A DNA stretch of 64,000 bases, from the NCBI GenBank assembly GCA_016702745.1, contig JADJDJ010000001.1, positions 496,001-560,000 of the forward strand. The letters run 5' to 3'. The translations under genes and the position numbers were made by a program. The notes beneath the pieces were generated by a model, which saw only the letters and a program-made list of their open reading frames with translations, was not told the DNA's origin and did not search any database. Below, piece after piece: positions 43,409-53,170 of this stretch (position 1 is its first letter; each line of letters starts with the position of its first letter). Origin of the DNA: Chitinophagaceae bacterium. GTDB lineage: Bacteria; Bacteroidota; Bacteroidia; Chitinophagales; Chitinophagaceae.

Positions 43409-46056
43409 TTACACAGGCCGGGGGCTCATTTTGCCCTCTTTTTCCTCCCTTTCTTTCAGTTCCCGGATCTTATCCAGTGCCCTGGCCACCACATCACACA
43501 TGATCGTGTACAAGGCGCCCTGCCTCGGATGCTCGTAAATATAATCCAGAGCCTGATCCTCATTAGGAATAGTCATTACCGGTATCGAAGGGTTTACTTT
43601 TGTAATCCCCTCTTTCAGTAGCCCGATAATCTCATCCGCCGTCCGGCCCCGCAGGTTTTTGTCGCATCGGATAATGATTTCATCAAAATACTGCGCCGAA
43701 ATCTCACCCAGTTCCCGGATATCATCATCTCTCCGGTCGCCGGTTCCACTGATGACCCCGATCTTGGCCGGATAATCCAGTTTACTTACAAAATCGCAAA
43801 GCAGCTTCAGACCGTGCGGGTTATGGGCAAAATCCGCCAGCATGGTGAAATGTTTGAAATGGAAAAAGTTCAGGCGGCCCGGGGTCAGACTTTCAGACAG
43901 GATAAATGTCTGCAACCCGGTCCGGATATCTTCAATCGTGATATCCTGAATAAGTAGGCGGCCAGCACCGCTGATAAACAGTTGGTGATATTATGAATGG
44001 CCTTGCCTTCAAAAGTCAGGGGGATTTTCTTGACATCCAGCACCCTGATTTTCCAGTTTCCCTTCATCAGGGTCACATACCCGTTTTCAAATACACAACT
44101 CAATCCGTGCTCGGCTGCATGGGCCTTGATACGTGGATTATTTTCATCCATGCTAAACAAAGCAATATTGCATTTCAGATCATTCTTCATCCGGTAAACA
44201 AGATCATCATCAGCATTCAGCACAGCATAGCCATGCGGGAAAACTGTTTCCGGTACCACTTCCTTTACCTTGGCCATGGCTTCTACAGTATTGATGCCAC
44301 CCAGACCCAGGTGATCGGCAGCCACATTGGTCACCACCGCTACTTCACAGTTTTGAAAAGCCAGGCCAGACTTAAGTATGCCGCCCCTGGCACATTCCAG
44401 AACGGCAAAATCAACGGTCGGATCCTTCAAAACAAACTGAGAAGAAATAGGACCGGTACAATCCCCTTTCATCATGAGCTGATTTTGTATATACACCCCG
44501 TCTGATGTGGTATAGCCCACTTTTTTCCCGGCACTTTTAGCAATATGAGCGGTCAGCCGGGTAGTGGTGGTTTTTCCATTGGTACCTGTAATGGCAATGA
44601 TCGGAATACGGCCGGCACTTCCTTTGGGGAATAACATATCTACAACCGGTTCGGCCACATTCCTCGGTAAACCTTCAGCCGGTTCAATATGCATCCGGAA
44701 TCCCGGGGCTGCATTTACTTCCAGAATGGCACCACCATTTTCAGATACAGGTGTCATCAGATCGGTAGCCATCACATCAATACCACAGATATCCAGTCCA
44801 ATGATTTTGGCAATTCTTTCAAACATGAACACATTGGCAGGATGTACTTCATCGGTCACATCAGTGGAAGTACCTCCGGTAGAAAGATTTGCCGTGGGCT
44901 TCAGCAGGATCCTTTCACCCTTGGCAGGCACATGATCCATCGTGATACCGGCATCATCCAGCATTTTCTGTGTAAACTGGTCAATGGTAATCTGGGTCAG
45001 TACTTTTTCATGACCATAACCCCTGCGTGGATCTTTGTTCACTTCCTCCACCAGCCATTGCAAATTATGTACACCATCACCCACTACAGAAGCGGGCGTG
45101 CGGAGCGCTGCACAAATAAATTTATAATTGATCACGAGACAGCGGAAATCATAGCCGGTAATGAATCGCTCTACGATGACACTCCGGCTATACTGTTTGG
45201 CTGCTTCAAAAGCCCTGATAGCCTGCTCCCGGTTGGTGATATTGGTGGTATTGCCTTTCCCATGGTTCCCGTCAATGGGTTTGATCACCAATGGGTATCC
45301 AAATTTCTCAATGGCTTCATCAAGTCCGGCTTCGGTTCTCACCACGGTACCCCGGGGTACCGGGATCTCTGCTGCTTCCAGCAACATCTTGGTTTCTTCT
45401 TTATCACAGGCAATATCCACGGCAATATTTCCGGTAGTGGAAGCGATTGTTGCACGTATTCTTTTCTGGTTCACGCCATATCCCAACTGAACCAGGCTTT
45501 GTTTATTGAGCCGGATAAAAGGGATTCCTCTTTTGGCGGCTTCATCCACAATACAACCGGTGGAAGGCCCGAGCCGGGTATCTTCCCTGATCACTCTTAA
45601 TTGCTGGATATCGTTGGCCAGGTCATAGTCTTTTCCATCAACCAATGACTGAGCAATTGCTACGGAAGCTTTTGCCGCATATACGCCGGCGTCTTCTTCC
45701 ATATAACTGAACACAACATAGTAAACACCTTCTTTCTCCCCATCCGGTGTACGGGTCCGGCCAAAACCAACATCCATACCGGCCAGGGTTTGCAGTTCTA
45801 ATGCAATATGTTCAATCACATGTCCCATCCAGGTGCCTTCATCCACCCGCTTAAAAAAACCACCCCGCATGGATTCACTGCAACGGTGTTCAATCATGGT
45901 GGGAAACATATTTTCCAGCCGGTCCCGGAAGCCTGGAATTTTATTGGTCGGACTTTGTTCCAGTTCTTCCAGATCCAGTTTCATCTGGATCAGTTTGTTG
46001 CGGCGAACACTCCAGTAATTGGGTCCTTTGAGTACTTTTATTTCAAGGATTTTCAT
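43409..46056 (-). CDS. cphA: Cyanophycin synthetase, one frameshift
   Basis: 882 residues after correction, the usual CphA1 length. N-terminal domain (KILEIKVLKGPNYWSVRRNK, GTWMGHVIEHIALELQTLAGM), an ATP-grasp domain that adds arginine (PVPRGTVVRTEAGLDEAIEKF, VIKPIDGNHGKGNTTNITN, EVNAAPGFRMHIEPAEG) and a Mur-ligase domain that adds aspartate (IIAITGTNGKTTTTRLTAHI, ECARGGILKSGLAF, ADFAHNPHGLK). It polymerises Asp and Arg into the storage polymer cyanophycin without ribosomes. One T is missing opposite 43949-43950, between AAYLF and QDITIED. Divergent from the class V aminotransferase by 133 bases. Confidence 0.95.
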
Positions 46057-46189
46057 ACAAAATGTTGAAAAGGGAAGATAGTTTTTTTCTTTTTAGTGAC
46101 CAATTGAAAAGACGAAGTCCATCTGCAGAAGCCGTACCTGGGTTTTTCAAACATGCCGAAATACAGTACATTTAAATAAATATTTTTTT

Positions 46190-47484
46190 ATGCCAGCAAC
46201 CAATCGCCGCCGGTTCCTGCAACGGGCAGGAGTTTTCTCTGCTACCGCGTTTCTTTCCGGGTTAACAAAACCAGCCTGGAGCCGGAACCTGGATGCTGCC
46301 ATCCGGAATGCAGAAGGGCTCACGCCTGATGCTTTGGCAACGGAAGAGGATTTCTGGTATTATATTCAGCAATCCTTTACGGTATCATCGTCGATGATCA
46401 ACCTGAATAATGGCGGAGTGTCGCCGGCCCCAAAGACGGTGCAGGAAGCGATGAAGCGATATTATGATCTCAGCAATGAAGCACCCAGTTATTATATGTG
46501 GCGGGTGCTGGATCGGGGCAGGAACCCCTGCGGAAAAACCTGGCCAAACTGGCCGGTTGCTCAGCAGAAGAAATAGCGATTAACCGCAATTCATCAGAAG
46601 GACTGGAGACTGTGATTTTTGGTTTGCAACTGAAAGCAGGAGATGAAGTGGTGGCAGCGAAGCAGGACTATCCTAATATGGTCAATGCTTATAAGCAGAG
46701 AGAGCACAGGGATGGAATTAAAATGGTATGGATTAACCTGGAACTGCCAAGTGAGGATGAACAATACCTGGTGAAACAATATGTAAATGCATTTACACCC
46801 CGTACTAAAGTGGTGCATCTCACCCATATTATAAACTGGAATGGACAAATATTACCGGTGAAACTGATTGCTCAGGAGGCGCACAAAAGAGGAATAGAAG
46901 TTGTGGTGGATGGGGCCCATAGTTTTGCTCATTTTGATTTTAAAGTGCCGGATCTGGATGCAGATTATTTTGCCGCCAGTCTGCATAAATGGCTGTATGC
47001 ACCCATTGGCAGTGGATTGTTATATGTAAAAAAAGAAAAGATTAAAAACCTATATCCGCTTTTTGCAGTGGATAATCCGCTCAAAGACGATATCCGGAAA
47101 TTTGAAGCCCTGGGTACCCGCCCGTTTTTTATAGAGCAGGCCATTGGTAAAGCGATTGAGTTTCATGATATGATTGGCAGTGAAAGAAAAGAAAAAAGGC
47201 TTCACTATCTCAAGAATTACTGGATGGAAAAAGTAAAGGACCTGCCCGGTATATATTTCAATACATCCCTGCATCCTAAATGGGGTTGCGCCATCGGAAA
47301 TATTGGGTTTACCGGCCGCAAACCGGGTGAACTGGATTCCTTTCTACTGGATAAATACAAAGTGCATACGGTAGGAATCGAATGGGAGAATATCAAAGGG
47401 ATCCGGGTAACACCCAATGTATACACCACTACCAAAAACCTGGATGTATTGGTCGAAGGCGTCAGGGCCTTCGCAAAAGGTTGA
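46190..47484 (+). CDS. Tat-exported class V aminotransferase-like PLP enzyme, one frameshift
   Basis: 431 residues after correction. The N-terminus MPATNRRRFLQRAGVFSATA is a twin-arginine signal (RRRFLQ), so the folded, cofactor-loaded protein is exported. Class V aminotransferase/isopenicillin N epimerase-like core: SSMINLNNGGVSPAPKTVQEA, the PLP-binding aspartate in VVVDGAHSFAHFDF and the PLP lysine in ASLHKWLYAPIGSGLLYV, then FHDMIGSERKEKRLHYL. A G is missing in the run 46515-46518. Substrate unknown; the site between cphA and the permease and cyanophycinase genes suggests amino-acid or peptide metabolism (inference). Confidence 0.88.
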
Positions 47485-47502
47485 GTAGTGATCGCTGTAT
47501 TT

Positions 47503-47566
47503 TATTAGCGTATCTCTCTGCGTAAACTCAGCGCTCTCTGCCTCTCTGCGGTGGAAAAAACCTCTT
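47503..47566. repeat. TCTCTGCG/CTCTGC word repeat
   Basis: TATCTCTCTGCGTAAACTCAG then CGCTCTCTGCCTCTCTGCGGTG: four CTCTGC(G) words in about 50 bases, related in style to the CTTTGCG words at 1916-2180 and 2899-2996. Lies between the aminotransferase and permease genes. Confidence 0.6.
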
Positions 47567-47600
47567 CTGCATTTCCGTCTTCCATTCCTATCTTCACTAC

Positions 47601-48935
47601 ATGCCCACCACACTCACCAACCGGAAAATCACCCTGGTTCAGGCAACTGCAATCAATATGATCGACATGGTGGGGATTGGTCCTTTTGTGGTGATGCCCT
47701 TTGTGGTGGCTCAGTTCAGCAATGGTTTATTTATCTGGGCATGGACTTTTGGCGCCATTACAGCATTGGCCGATGCCATGATCTGGAGTGAACTGGGTGC
47801 TAAATACCCGTTGGCCGGGGGAACTTATCAGTTTCACCGGATTGCTTTTGGAGAAAAGGGCGGTAAACTGATGAGCTTTCTCTTTGTCTGGCAAACTGCG
47901 ATCCAGGCTCCATTGGTAGTGGCTTCTGCAAGTATCGGGTTTGCGCAATACCTCACTTATATAATTCCATTAGAGTGGTGGCAGCAAAAAATGGTATCGG
48001 GCGGACTGGTTATCCTGGTACTATTACTGCTTTATCGGAAGATCGAAACCATTGGAAGAATATCGGTGATCATGGGCAGTATCGTGGTGCTCACCATCAT
48101 TTGGATTATTATTACCGGACTCATGGCCCGGCAACAACCGGTGCCCTTGCTCCCCACCGGCAATGATTCCTTTTTCAATTATGCATTATGGGCTGCGATC
48201 GGTCAGGCCTCCGTAAAAACAGTGTATGCCTATCTGGGTTATTATAATGTTTGTCACCTTGGTGGTGAAATAAAGAATCCCGGTGTAAATATTCCCAGAA
48301 GTATTTTCATTTCCATTTTTGGCATCACGGCACTTTACCTGATGATGAATATCAGTGTGATGGGCGTGATTCCCTGGCAGATTGTTGAAAAAGATAATAA
48401 ATACCTGGTGAGTACATTCATGCAACTGGTCTATGGGCAACAGGCCGGGATCTTTGTAACGGTTTTGATTCTTTGTATTGCTTTTTCATCACTCTTTGCT
48501 GTTGTGTTGGGTTATTCAAGAGTGCCTTATGCCGCCGCCGTAGATGGTAATTTCTTTAAAGTATTCGGTAAACTGCATCCCACAAAAAATTTCCCGCATA
48601 TCTCTCTGCTGGTATTATGCGGACTTGGATTCATCTTCAGTCTGCTCTTCCGATTGTCCGATGTCATCAGCTCTATTCTGGCTATGCGGATTTTGGTGCA
48701 GTTTATCGGCCAGGGGGTAGGCGTATCCTTATTAAGGGCCAGGCTGGGTAGTAAGGATCTGCCATTTAAAATGTGGCTATTTCCTCTACCGGTCATCCTC
48801 TCCGTTCTGATTTGGATTTTTCTACTGGTATCTACCGGCTGGTTTGCTGTCTGGGGTACATCAATAGCCTTACTGGGTATCCTGGTGTACTACGTAAAAA
48901 TCAATTACCTCGACAAACGCCCGTCCGCATCCTAA
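47601..48935 (+). CDS. APC-family amino acid permease
   Basis: 444 residues, 12 predicted membrane helices, no signal peptide. Family features: ITLVQATAINMIDMVGIGPFV in helix 1 (the GhGIG-type substrate loop), SELGAKYPLAGGTYQFHRIAFG after helix 2, GLVILVLLLLYRKIETIGRIS and YLGYYNVCHLGGEIKNPGVNIPRSI in the middle, the last typical of LAT/AGT-like carriers. Imports or exchanges amino acids; which ones is not readable. Between the class V aminotransferase and cyanophycinase genes, which suggests amino acids linked to cyanophycin (inference). Confidence 0.9.
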   Translation: MPTTLTNRKITLVQATAINMIDMVGIGPFVVMPFVVAQFSNGLFIWAWTFGAITALADAMIWSELGAKYPLAGGTYQFHRIAFGEKGGKLMSFLFVWQTAIQAPLVVASASIGFAQYLTYIIPLEWWQQKMVSGGLVILVLLLLYRKIETIGRISVIMGSIVVLTIIWIIITGLMARQQPVPLLPTGNDSFFNYALWAAIGQASVKTVYAYLGYYNVCHLGGEIKNPGVNIPRSIFISIFGITALYLMMNISVMGVIPWQIVEKDNKYLVSTFMQLVYGQQAGIFVTVLILCIAFSSLFAVVLGYSRVPYAAAVDGNFFKVFGKLHPTKNFPHISLLVLCGLGFIFSLLFRLSDVISSILAMRILVQFIGQGVGVSLLRARLGSKDLPFKMWLFPLPVILSVLIWIFLLVSTGWFAVWGTSIALLGILVYYVKINYLDKRPSAS

Positions 48936-49117
48936 TATCCCAATATCTAATACCCAATTCCTAATACCCTCCTTCGCCAAAGCTACGGCGGGCGACCCTC
49001 CTTCGCTAAAGCTACGGGGGCGAAGCAATATCGTAATATCTCAATATCCTAATACCCCTCCTTCGCTAAAGCAACGGCGGGCGAAGCAATACCTAATACC
49101 CAATATCCAATCCCCAT
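48936..49117. repeat. TAATATCC words with three copies of a ~30-bp TTCGC...GCGAAG unit
   Basis: TCCTTCGCYAAAGCWACGG then GGGCGA(AGCAA) occurs at about 48970-48997, 48998-49028 and 49060-49091, separated by AATATC/CTAATACC words. Each unit can fold through CTTCGC/GCGAAG. The third copy and the words after it almost repeat 14289-14330. Confidence 0.75.
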
Positions 49118-49119
49118 TC

Positions 49120-49184
49120 TTTCAACACTCCCACATTTCCACATTTCCACATTTCCACATTCTCACATTCCCCCATTCTCTCTC
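49120..49184. repeat. ACATTTCC short tandem words
   Basis: CCACATTTCCACATTTCCAC and derivatives, seven CACATT(T/C) words in about 60 bases, then TCTCTCTCTC. Immediately upstream of the cyanophycinase promoter; no coding potential. Confidence 0.6.
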
Positions 49185-49198
49185 TCTGATTTTTCTGT

Positions 49199-49206
49199 TA
49201 CATTTG
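49199..49206 (+). promoter_or_regulatory. Bacteroidota -7 box TACATTTG for cyanophycinase
   Basis: Exact TAnnTTTG 20 bases before the ATG at 49227. Confidence 0.5.
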
Positions 49207-49226
49207 TTTGAATCAAACCCTTTTGA

Positions 49227-50120
49227 ATGAACCATCCCAGGGGAAAGCTGATCGCTATCGGAGGCGCAGAAGACAAAGGAACAGATCTGGAAACCGGAGA
49301 GTTTCATCGCAGTAATCTCAATTTTTTTGAATTGGGCATTCTTCGCCGGGTGGTGGAGGAAGCAGGTGGTGTGAATGCCAGGATCGAAGTGATCACAACT
49401 GCTTCCACCATTCCTTATGAAGTGGGTGAAAATTACCTGAATGCATTTGGCAAGATTGGATGTACCAATATTGGCCTGATGCATATCCGCAATCGCCAGG
49501 ATGCCATGGAAGCCCAATACCTCAACAGGATCCGGGAATGTGATGCCGTGATGTTCAGTGGGGGTAACCAGTTACGACTTAGTGTAACAGATGGTGGTAC
49601 TGAATTCCTGGCCCTGCTGAAAAAAAGATACCAGGAAGATCAGTTCCTGATTGCAGGTACCTCTGCCGGTGCCATGGCCATGGGACAAACCATGATTTAT
49701 GAAGGCAATGCCACCAGAGCCCATTTGAAGGGGGAAGTAAAAATGACATCCGGACTTGGTTTTATCAACTCTGTTATTATAGATTCCCATTTTGAAAAAA
49801 GAGGAAGATTTGGGAGGCTGGCCCAGGCTGTTGCTACCAACCCTTCCACTATCGGTATCGGATTAGGGGAAGATACCGGGATGCTGATTACCGAAGGAAA
49901 TAAGATGGAAGCGATCGGCAGCGGATTGGTGGTGATTGTAGACGGTCATGATATCCTGCATTCCAATATTGCCGATATCCCGGATGGAAACCCGATCAGC
50001 ATGGAAAATTTAAAAGTACATTTCTGCGAAAAGGGGAATGGTTACCTGATCCGTGAAAGAAAGTACCTGCCTGAAGCGAGCAGCGGGTCAGTGATACCCA
50101 AACAGGTGGATGTAGAGTAG
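49227..50120 (+). CDS. cphB: Cyanophycinase
   Basis: 297 residues. Peptidase family S51: start GKLIAIGGAEDKG, VMFSGGNQLRL, the nucleophile serine in FLIAGTSAGAMAMGQTMIYEG, and SGLGFINSVIIDSHFEKRGRFGRL with the active-site His region. It degrades cyanophycin to beta-Asp-Arg dipeptides in the cytoplasm. No isoaspartyl dipeptidase gene is in the window. Own promoter box at 49199-49206, followed by a word-like repeat. Confidence 0.94.
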   Translation: MNHPRGKLIAIGGAEDKGTDLETGEFHRSNLNFFELGILRRVVEEAGGVNARIEVITTASTIPYEVGENYLNAFGKIGCTNIGLMHIRNRQDAMEAQYLNRIRECDAVMFSGGNQLRLSVTDGGTEFLALLKKRYQEDQFLIAGTSAGAMAMGQTMIYEGNATRAHLKGEVKMTSGLGFINSVIIDSHFEKRGRFGRLAQAVATNPSTIGIGLGEDTGMLITEGNKMEAIGSGLVVIVDGHDILHSNIADIPDGNPISMENLKVHFCEKGNGYLIRERKYLPEASSGSVIPKQVDVE

Positions 50121-50180
50121 GCGAGGGGCTAGTGGGGATTGGCGAGTGGGGTTCGGCGAGTGGGGATTGGAAAATGGGAA
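50120..50180. repeat. GGCGAGTGGGGATTGG word repeat
   Basis: GGCGAGGGGCTAGTGGGGAT, then TGGCGAGTGGGGTTCGGCGA, GTGGGGATTGG: three near copies. Reverse complement of the words at 5787-5836. Confidence 0.65.
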
Positions 50181-50337
50181 TGTATCAATTTTGGGTTAAG
50201 TTGGTTGATGCTGAGTTAATCTGGAAAATTTGAGGTAAACCAGGTTGGGTTAACGGGAATAACTGAAGGAAAAGATGGTTACGAATTTATGTTAGGCTTA
50301 TCGGATAAAGGCTCATCTGCTTTTAAATTATTTGTCA

Positions 50338-51008
50338 ATGAAAAAGATTATCGTTCTCGGCCTGGTCATCATTGCTTCCTTTTCTTTTACTATGCAAAAA
50401 AAATCGAAAGTCATTTTCTTTGGTGACTCTATTACTGAACTGGGTGCCCGCCTGGTGGGTATATCACAAGGGTTGACAGTATGAGCCGGCTGGCGGGCAA
50501 GGGTAATGAATATGAATTTGCCGGTGCAGGGATCGGCGGCAACAAAGTATATGATCTGTATTTAAGAATGGAGGAGGATGTGCTGGCCAAAAACCCGGAT
50601 ATCGTTTTTATTTATGTAGGCGTGAATGATGTCTGGCATAAAACTATGTTTGGTACCGGTACCGATCCGGATAAGTTTGAAAAGTTCTATCAGGCCATAC
50701 TGAATAAATTGAAAGCCAGAAATATTAAAGCCATCCTTTGTACGCCTGCTGTAGTGGGGGAGAAGACGGATATGAGTAATCCCCTTGATGGTGACCTGAA
50801 CCGGTATAGTAATATCATTCGCAGTATGGCTGCTAAGAATGGTCTCCCATTGGTTGACCTCCGAAAAAAATTCATAGAGTATCTGAGTAAAAATAATCCC
50901 GGCAACGAAGAAAAAAATATCCTCACCTACGACCGGGTACACATGAATTCAAAAGGGGATCAGCTGATAGCAGATCTTATGTGGGAGGCTGTTCAGCTGA
51001 TCAATTAA
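50338..51008 (+). CDS. SGNH/GDSL hydrolase, one frameshift
   Basis: 223 residues after correction. N-terminal hydrophobic segment MKKIIVLGLVIIASFSFTM, probably a signal. Block I FFGDSITELGARPGGYI (catalytic Ser in GDS), block III IFIYVGVNDVWHKTM (GxND), and block V YDRVHMNSKGDQLIADLMW (DxxH). It is an esterase/acylhydrolase of the GDSL lipase-acyltransferase type, acting outside the cytoplasm; substrate unknown. One C is missing at 50451-50452, splitting the signal and block I frame from the rest. Confidence 0.88.
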
Positions 51009-51131
51009 ACCGGGTAAAATATTCCTTCAACCCCTTTTTACCGGTAACTAACCACTGACAGCCGCAGGATAAACCACCTGCCATTAACGGGCGGCCTCAT
51101 TTATAGATTCGTTTTCATTAATTCATTTATT

Positions 51132-53102
51132 ATGAAAAAGAAGCAATTTTTCCTCCTCGCCTTGCTGGTCAGCCTGGCGTTTTCATTTAAGAAACCCGTT
51201 CTGCAAAGTTCCCGCCTGATTCCCGGGGCACCGGCGATTGAACTGGTAGAAGTACAGCCTTCTGATGCAGGAGGCAATCTTTTCTTCATGAGTTGTGCCG
51301 CCAAAACTTCTGCAGATAAATCTACAGCACAACTATCGGCCAAATTCACAATCAGGAATAAGGAGACAAGGGCCCTGGTGCTGAAAAGCATTACCTATTC
51401 CTATCAGAAAAACGGGATTGCTGTTTTAAAACTCATGACCCCCGATATTGATGATAACAGCGTTAAAAGTTTTACCATTAATAAAGGGGCCAGCTTTAGC
51501 TGGCAAAACAGCCGTGATTATCATGATGTGGACAATGCAGTATTTTTCGATACGCCTTATCCGCCAAGTATACAGATCCGTTTGGTGTTTGATGGTTATA
51601 CAGATCCCTTTATTATTACCCGTAACCTGAAAATTTATAGCAATAACACATCAGGTAATGCCTATGGTTTCCCGGGGCGGCTTTCCCACCTGAAAGAAGG
51701 AGAGTACTGGTATGCCTATGGCGGACATGGAGGCGGAGGTCAGTTCTATGCCTATGATTTTAAAGTGGAAGGTTGGGACAGCAAGGCAAAAAAATGGTCC
51801 AACGTATTCCCTGGTAAAGATGGTTCTGCCAATGATCATTACCGGGCTTATGGAAAGGACATCATTGCCGTAGCAGATGGAAAAGTGCTCGACTTTTCTG
51901 ATGGCGTGGCAGAAAACAAAGGAAATGCTGGTGGTGGAAGTGGCGGAGGAAACTGGTTCAAGATCAACAATGGGAAAGAAACGATCTGTTATTACCATAT
52001 GCAACCAGGTTCGTTGAGCAGTCACTTGAAGAAAAAAGGAGCGAATGTAAAAAAAGGGGAAAAGCTTGGCTTGCTGGGTAATTCAGGTAACTCAAGTGAA
52101 CCACATGGCCATGTTCACGCCATTATTGATCCGGATGCTGATGGGGAAGGGCAGTGGGTTCCGCTGAATTTTTCAGATATCTATATGATTGATAAAAATG
52201 AGCTGAGTGCAGGTCCCGATCCGGATGCCAGCTGGACAAAAGTAGAAAAGAAAGGTCTTCCCTTTCTTCAGGGCCGCCGTTGTATGATCTGGCCTTCTGC
52301 CTCCAAACCCTGTTTATACCCAGGTGGTTTGGGTGAAATCGGCAGAAATGCAATCCCTGAAAATAAATACCAGCAGGAGTTTATGAAAATCTGGAATTGC
52401 GGCTATTATCCGGTTTGGGTCGATGCTTATGATGTGGCCGGAAAGACCTATTTCAATACCATCTTCAGGTACAATACCGGAAATGTTGAAGTAGCTGTAA
52501 AGCATGATATGACCAAAGAAAGCTTCCAGCAGGAGTATCAGCAATGGGTAGGACAAAAAGGTTATCGCCTGCAGCAACTGGACAATTACAATGATAATGG
52601 TAAACTGAAATTTGCCGCCATTTTTATCAAAAAGAACAATCAGCCTGCTTCACAACCTGCCTATCATGCACAATCAGCAGAAGAGCACCAGCAGCTGTTT
52701 GAGCAATACACCGGACAGGGATATGTTCCGGTCAATGTATCCGTAACATCGGTTGGAGGCAAGAAGTATTATTCTGCATTTTATGAAAAAAGAAATGTAG
52801 GTACAAGCATGCTCAAAAGTTCACTTACACAGCAGCAATACCAGGAACTTTTTGATGAGATGAAACAGAAAAAGTGGGAACAGGTCTATATCAATGCCTA
52901 TCACCATGACGGTCAAATCCTGTTTTCAGTTATCTGGTACCAGGATGCAGGTTATAAATCTTATACTGCTACCCGCAAATCAGATATAGATGGGTATCAG
53001 GAAAAATACACAGAAAGCCTGGCAGACGGATACCTTACCCGTTGTGTTACCGGTTATGAAGAAGGGGGCAAACATTGGTTTGCGGCTCATTGGTCGAAAT
53101 AG
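51132..53102 (+). CDS. Secreted M23-like peptidase with tandem C-terminal repeats
   Basis: 656 residues. Signal peptide about 1-20. Residues about 205-345 form an M23/LytM fold: AYGKDIIAVADGKVLDF, GGGNWFKINNGKETICYYHMQPGS, GLLGNSGNSSEPHGHVHAI. The canonical first zinc His of HxxxD is replaced (Ala239 before Asp243), while the later HxH (His325/His327) is kept, a variant seen in some family members. The last 250 residues hold about four copies of a YxPVxVxAYxxxGKxYFxxIF repeat (BTRD1-like), e.g. GYYPVWVDAYDVAGKTYFN and GYVPVNVSVTSVGGKKYYSAF. Possible peptidoglycan or peptide binding or cleavage. Confidence 0.85.
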   Translation: MKKKQFFLLALLVSLAFSFKKPVLQSSRLIPGAPAIELVEVQPSDAGGNLFFMSCAAKTSADKSTAQLSAKFTIRNKETRALVLKSITYSYQKNGIAVLKLMTPDIDDNSVKSFTINKGASFSWQNSRDYHDVDNAVFFDTPYPPSIQIRLVFDGYTDPFIITRNLKIYSNNTSGNAYGFPGRLSHLKEGEYWYAYGGHGGGGQFYAYDFKVEGWDSKAKKWSNVFPGKDGSANDHYRAYGKDIIAVADGKVLDFSDGVAENKGNAGGGSGGGNWFKINNGKETICYYHMQPGSLSSHLKKKGANVKKGEKLGLLGNSGNSSEPHGHVHAIIDPDADGEGQWVPLNFSDIYMIDKNELSAGPDPDASWTKVEKKGLPFLQGRRCMIWPSASKPCLYPGGLGEIGRNAIPENKYQQEFMKIWNCGYYPVWVDAYDVAGKTYFNTIFRYNTGNVEVAVKHDMTKESFQQEYQQWVGQKGYRLQQLDNYNDNGKLKFAAIFIKKNNQPASQPAYHAQSAEEHQQLFEQYTGQGYVPVNVSVTSVGGKKYYSAFYEKRNVGTSMLKSSLTQQQYQELFDEMKQKKWEQVYINAYHHDGQILFSVIWYQDAGYKSYTATRKSDIDGYQEKYTESLADGYLTRCVTGYEEGGKHWFAAHWSK

Positions 53103-53118
53103 CTATAAATCTTCAGCG

Positions 53119-53170
53119 AAAAAGAACTATGAAACTGCTTTAATCAGGAAATAGTTCTTTTTCCCTTTTT
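53119..53170 (+). terminator. Convergent terminator inside the tyrS 3' end
   Basis: 12-bp stem AAAAAGAACTAT/ATAGTTCTTTTT (53119-53130, 53151-53162) with a 20-base loop and tail CCCTTTTT. The left arm lies after the M23 stop; the right arm encodes the last residues of tyrS. Confidence 0.5.

Noticed and set aside
44689..45600. 303-codon open frame on the plus strand opposite cphA
   Set aside because: It lies fully antisense to a strongly conserved gene, its translation is rich in His/Ile/Phe as expected of a shadow frame, and it shows no domain.
48936..49190. Possible CRISPR array
   Set aside because: The repeated units differ in length and sequence, there are no regularly sized unique spacers, and no cas genes are present.
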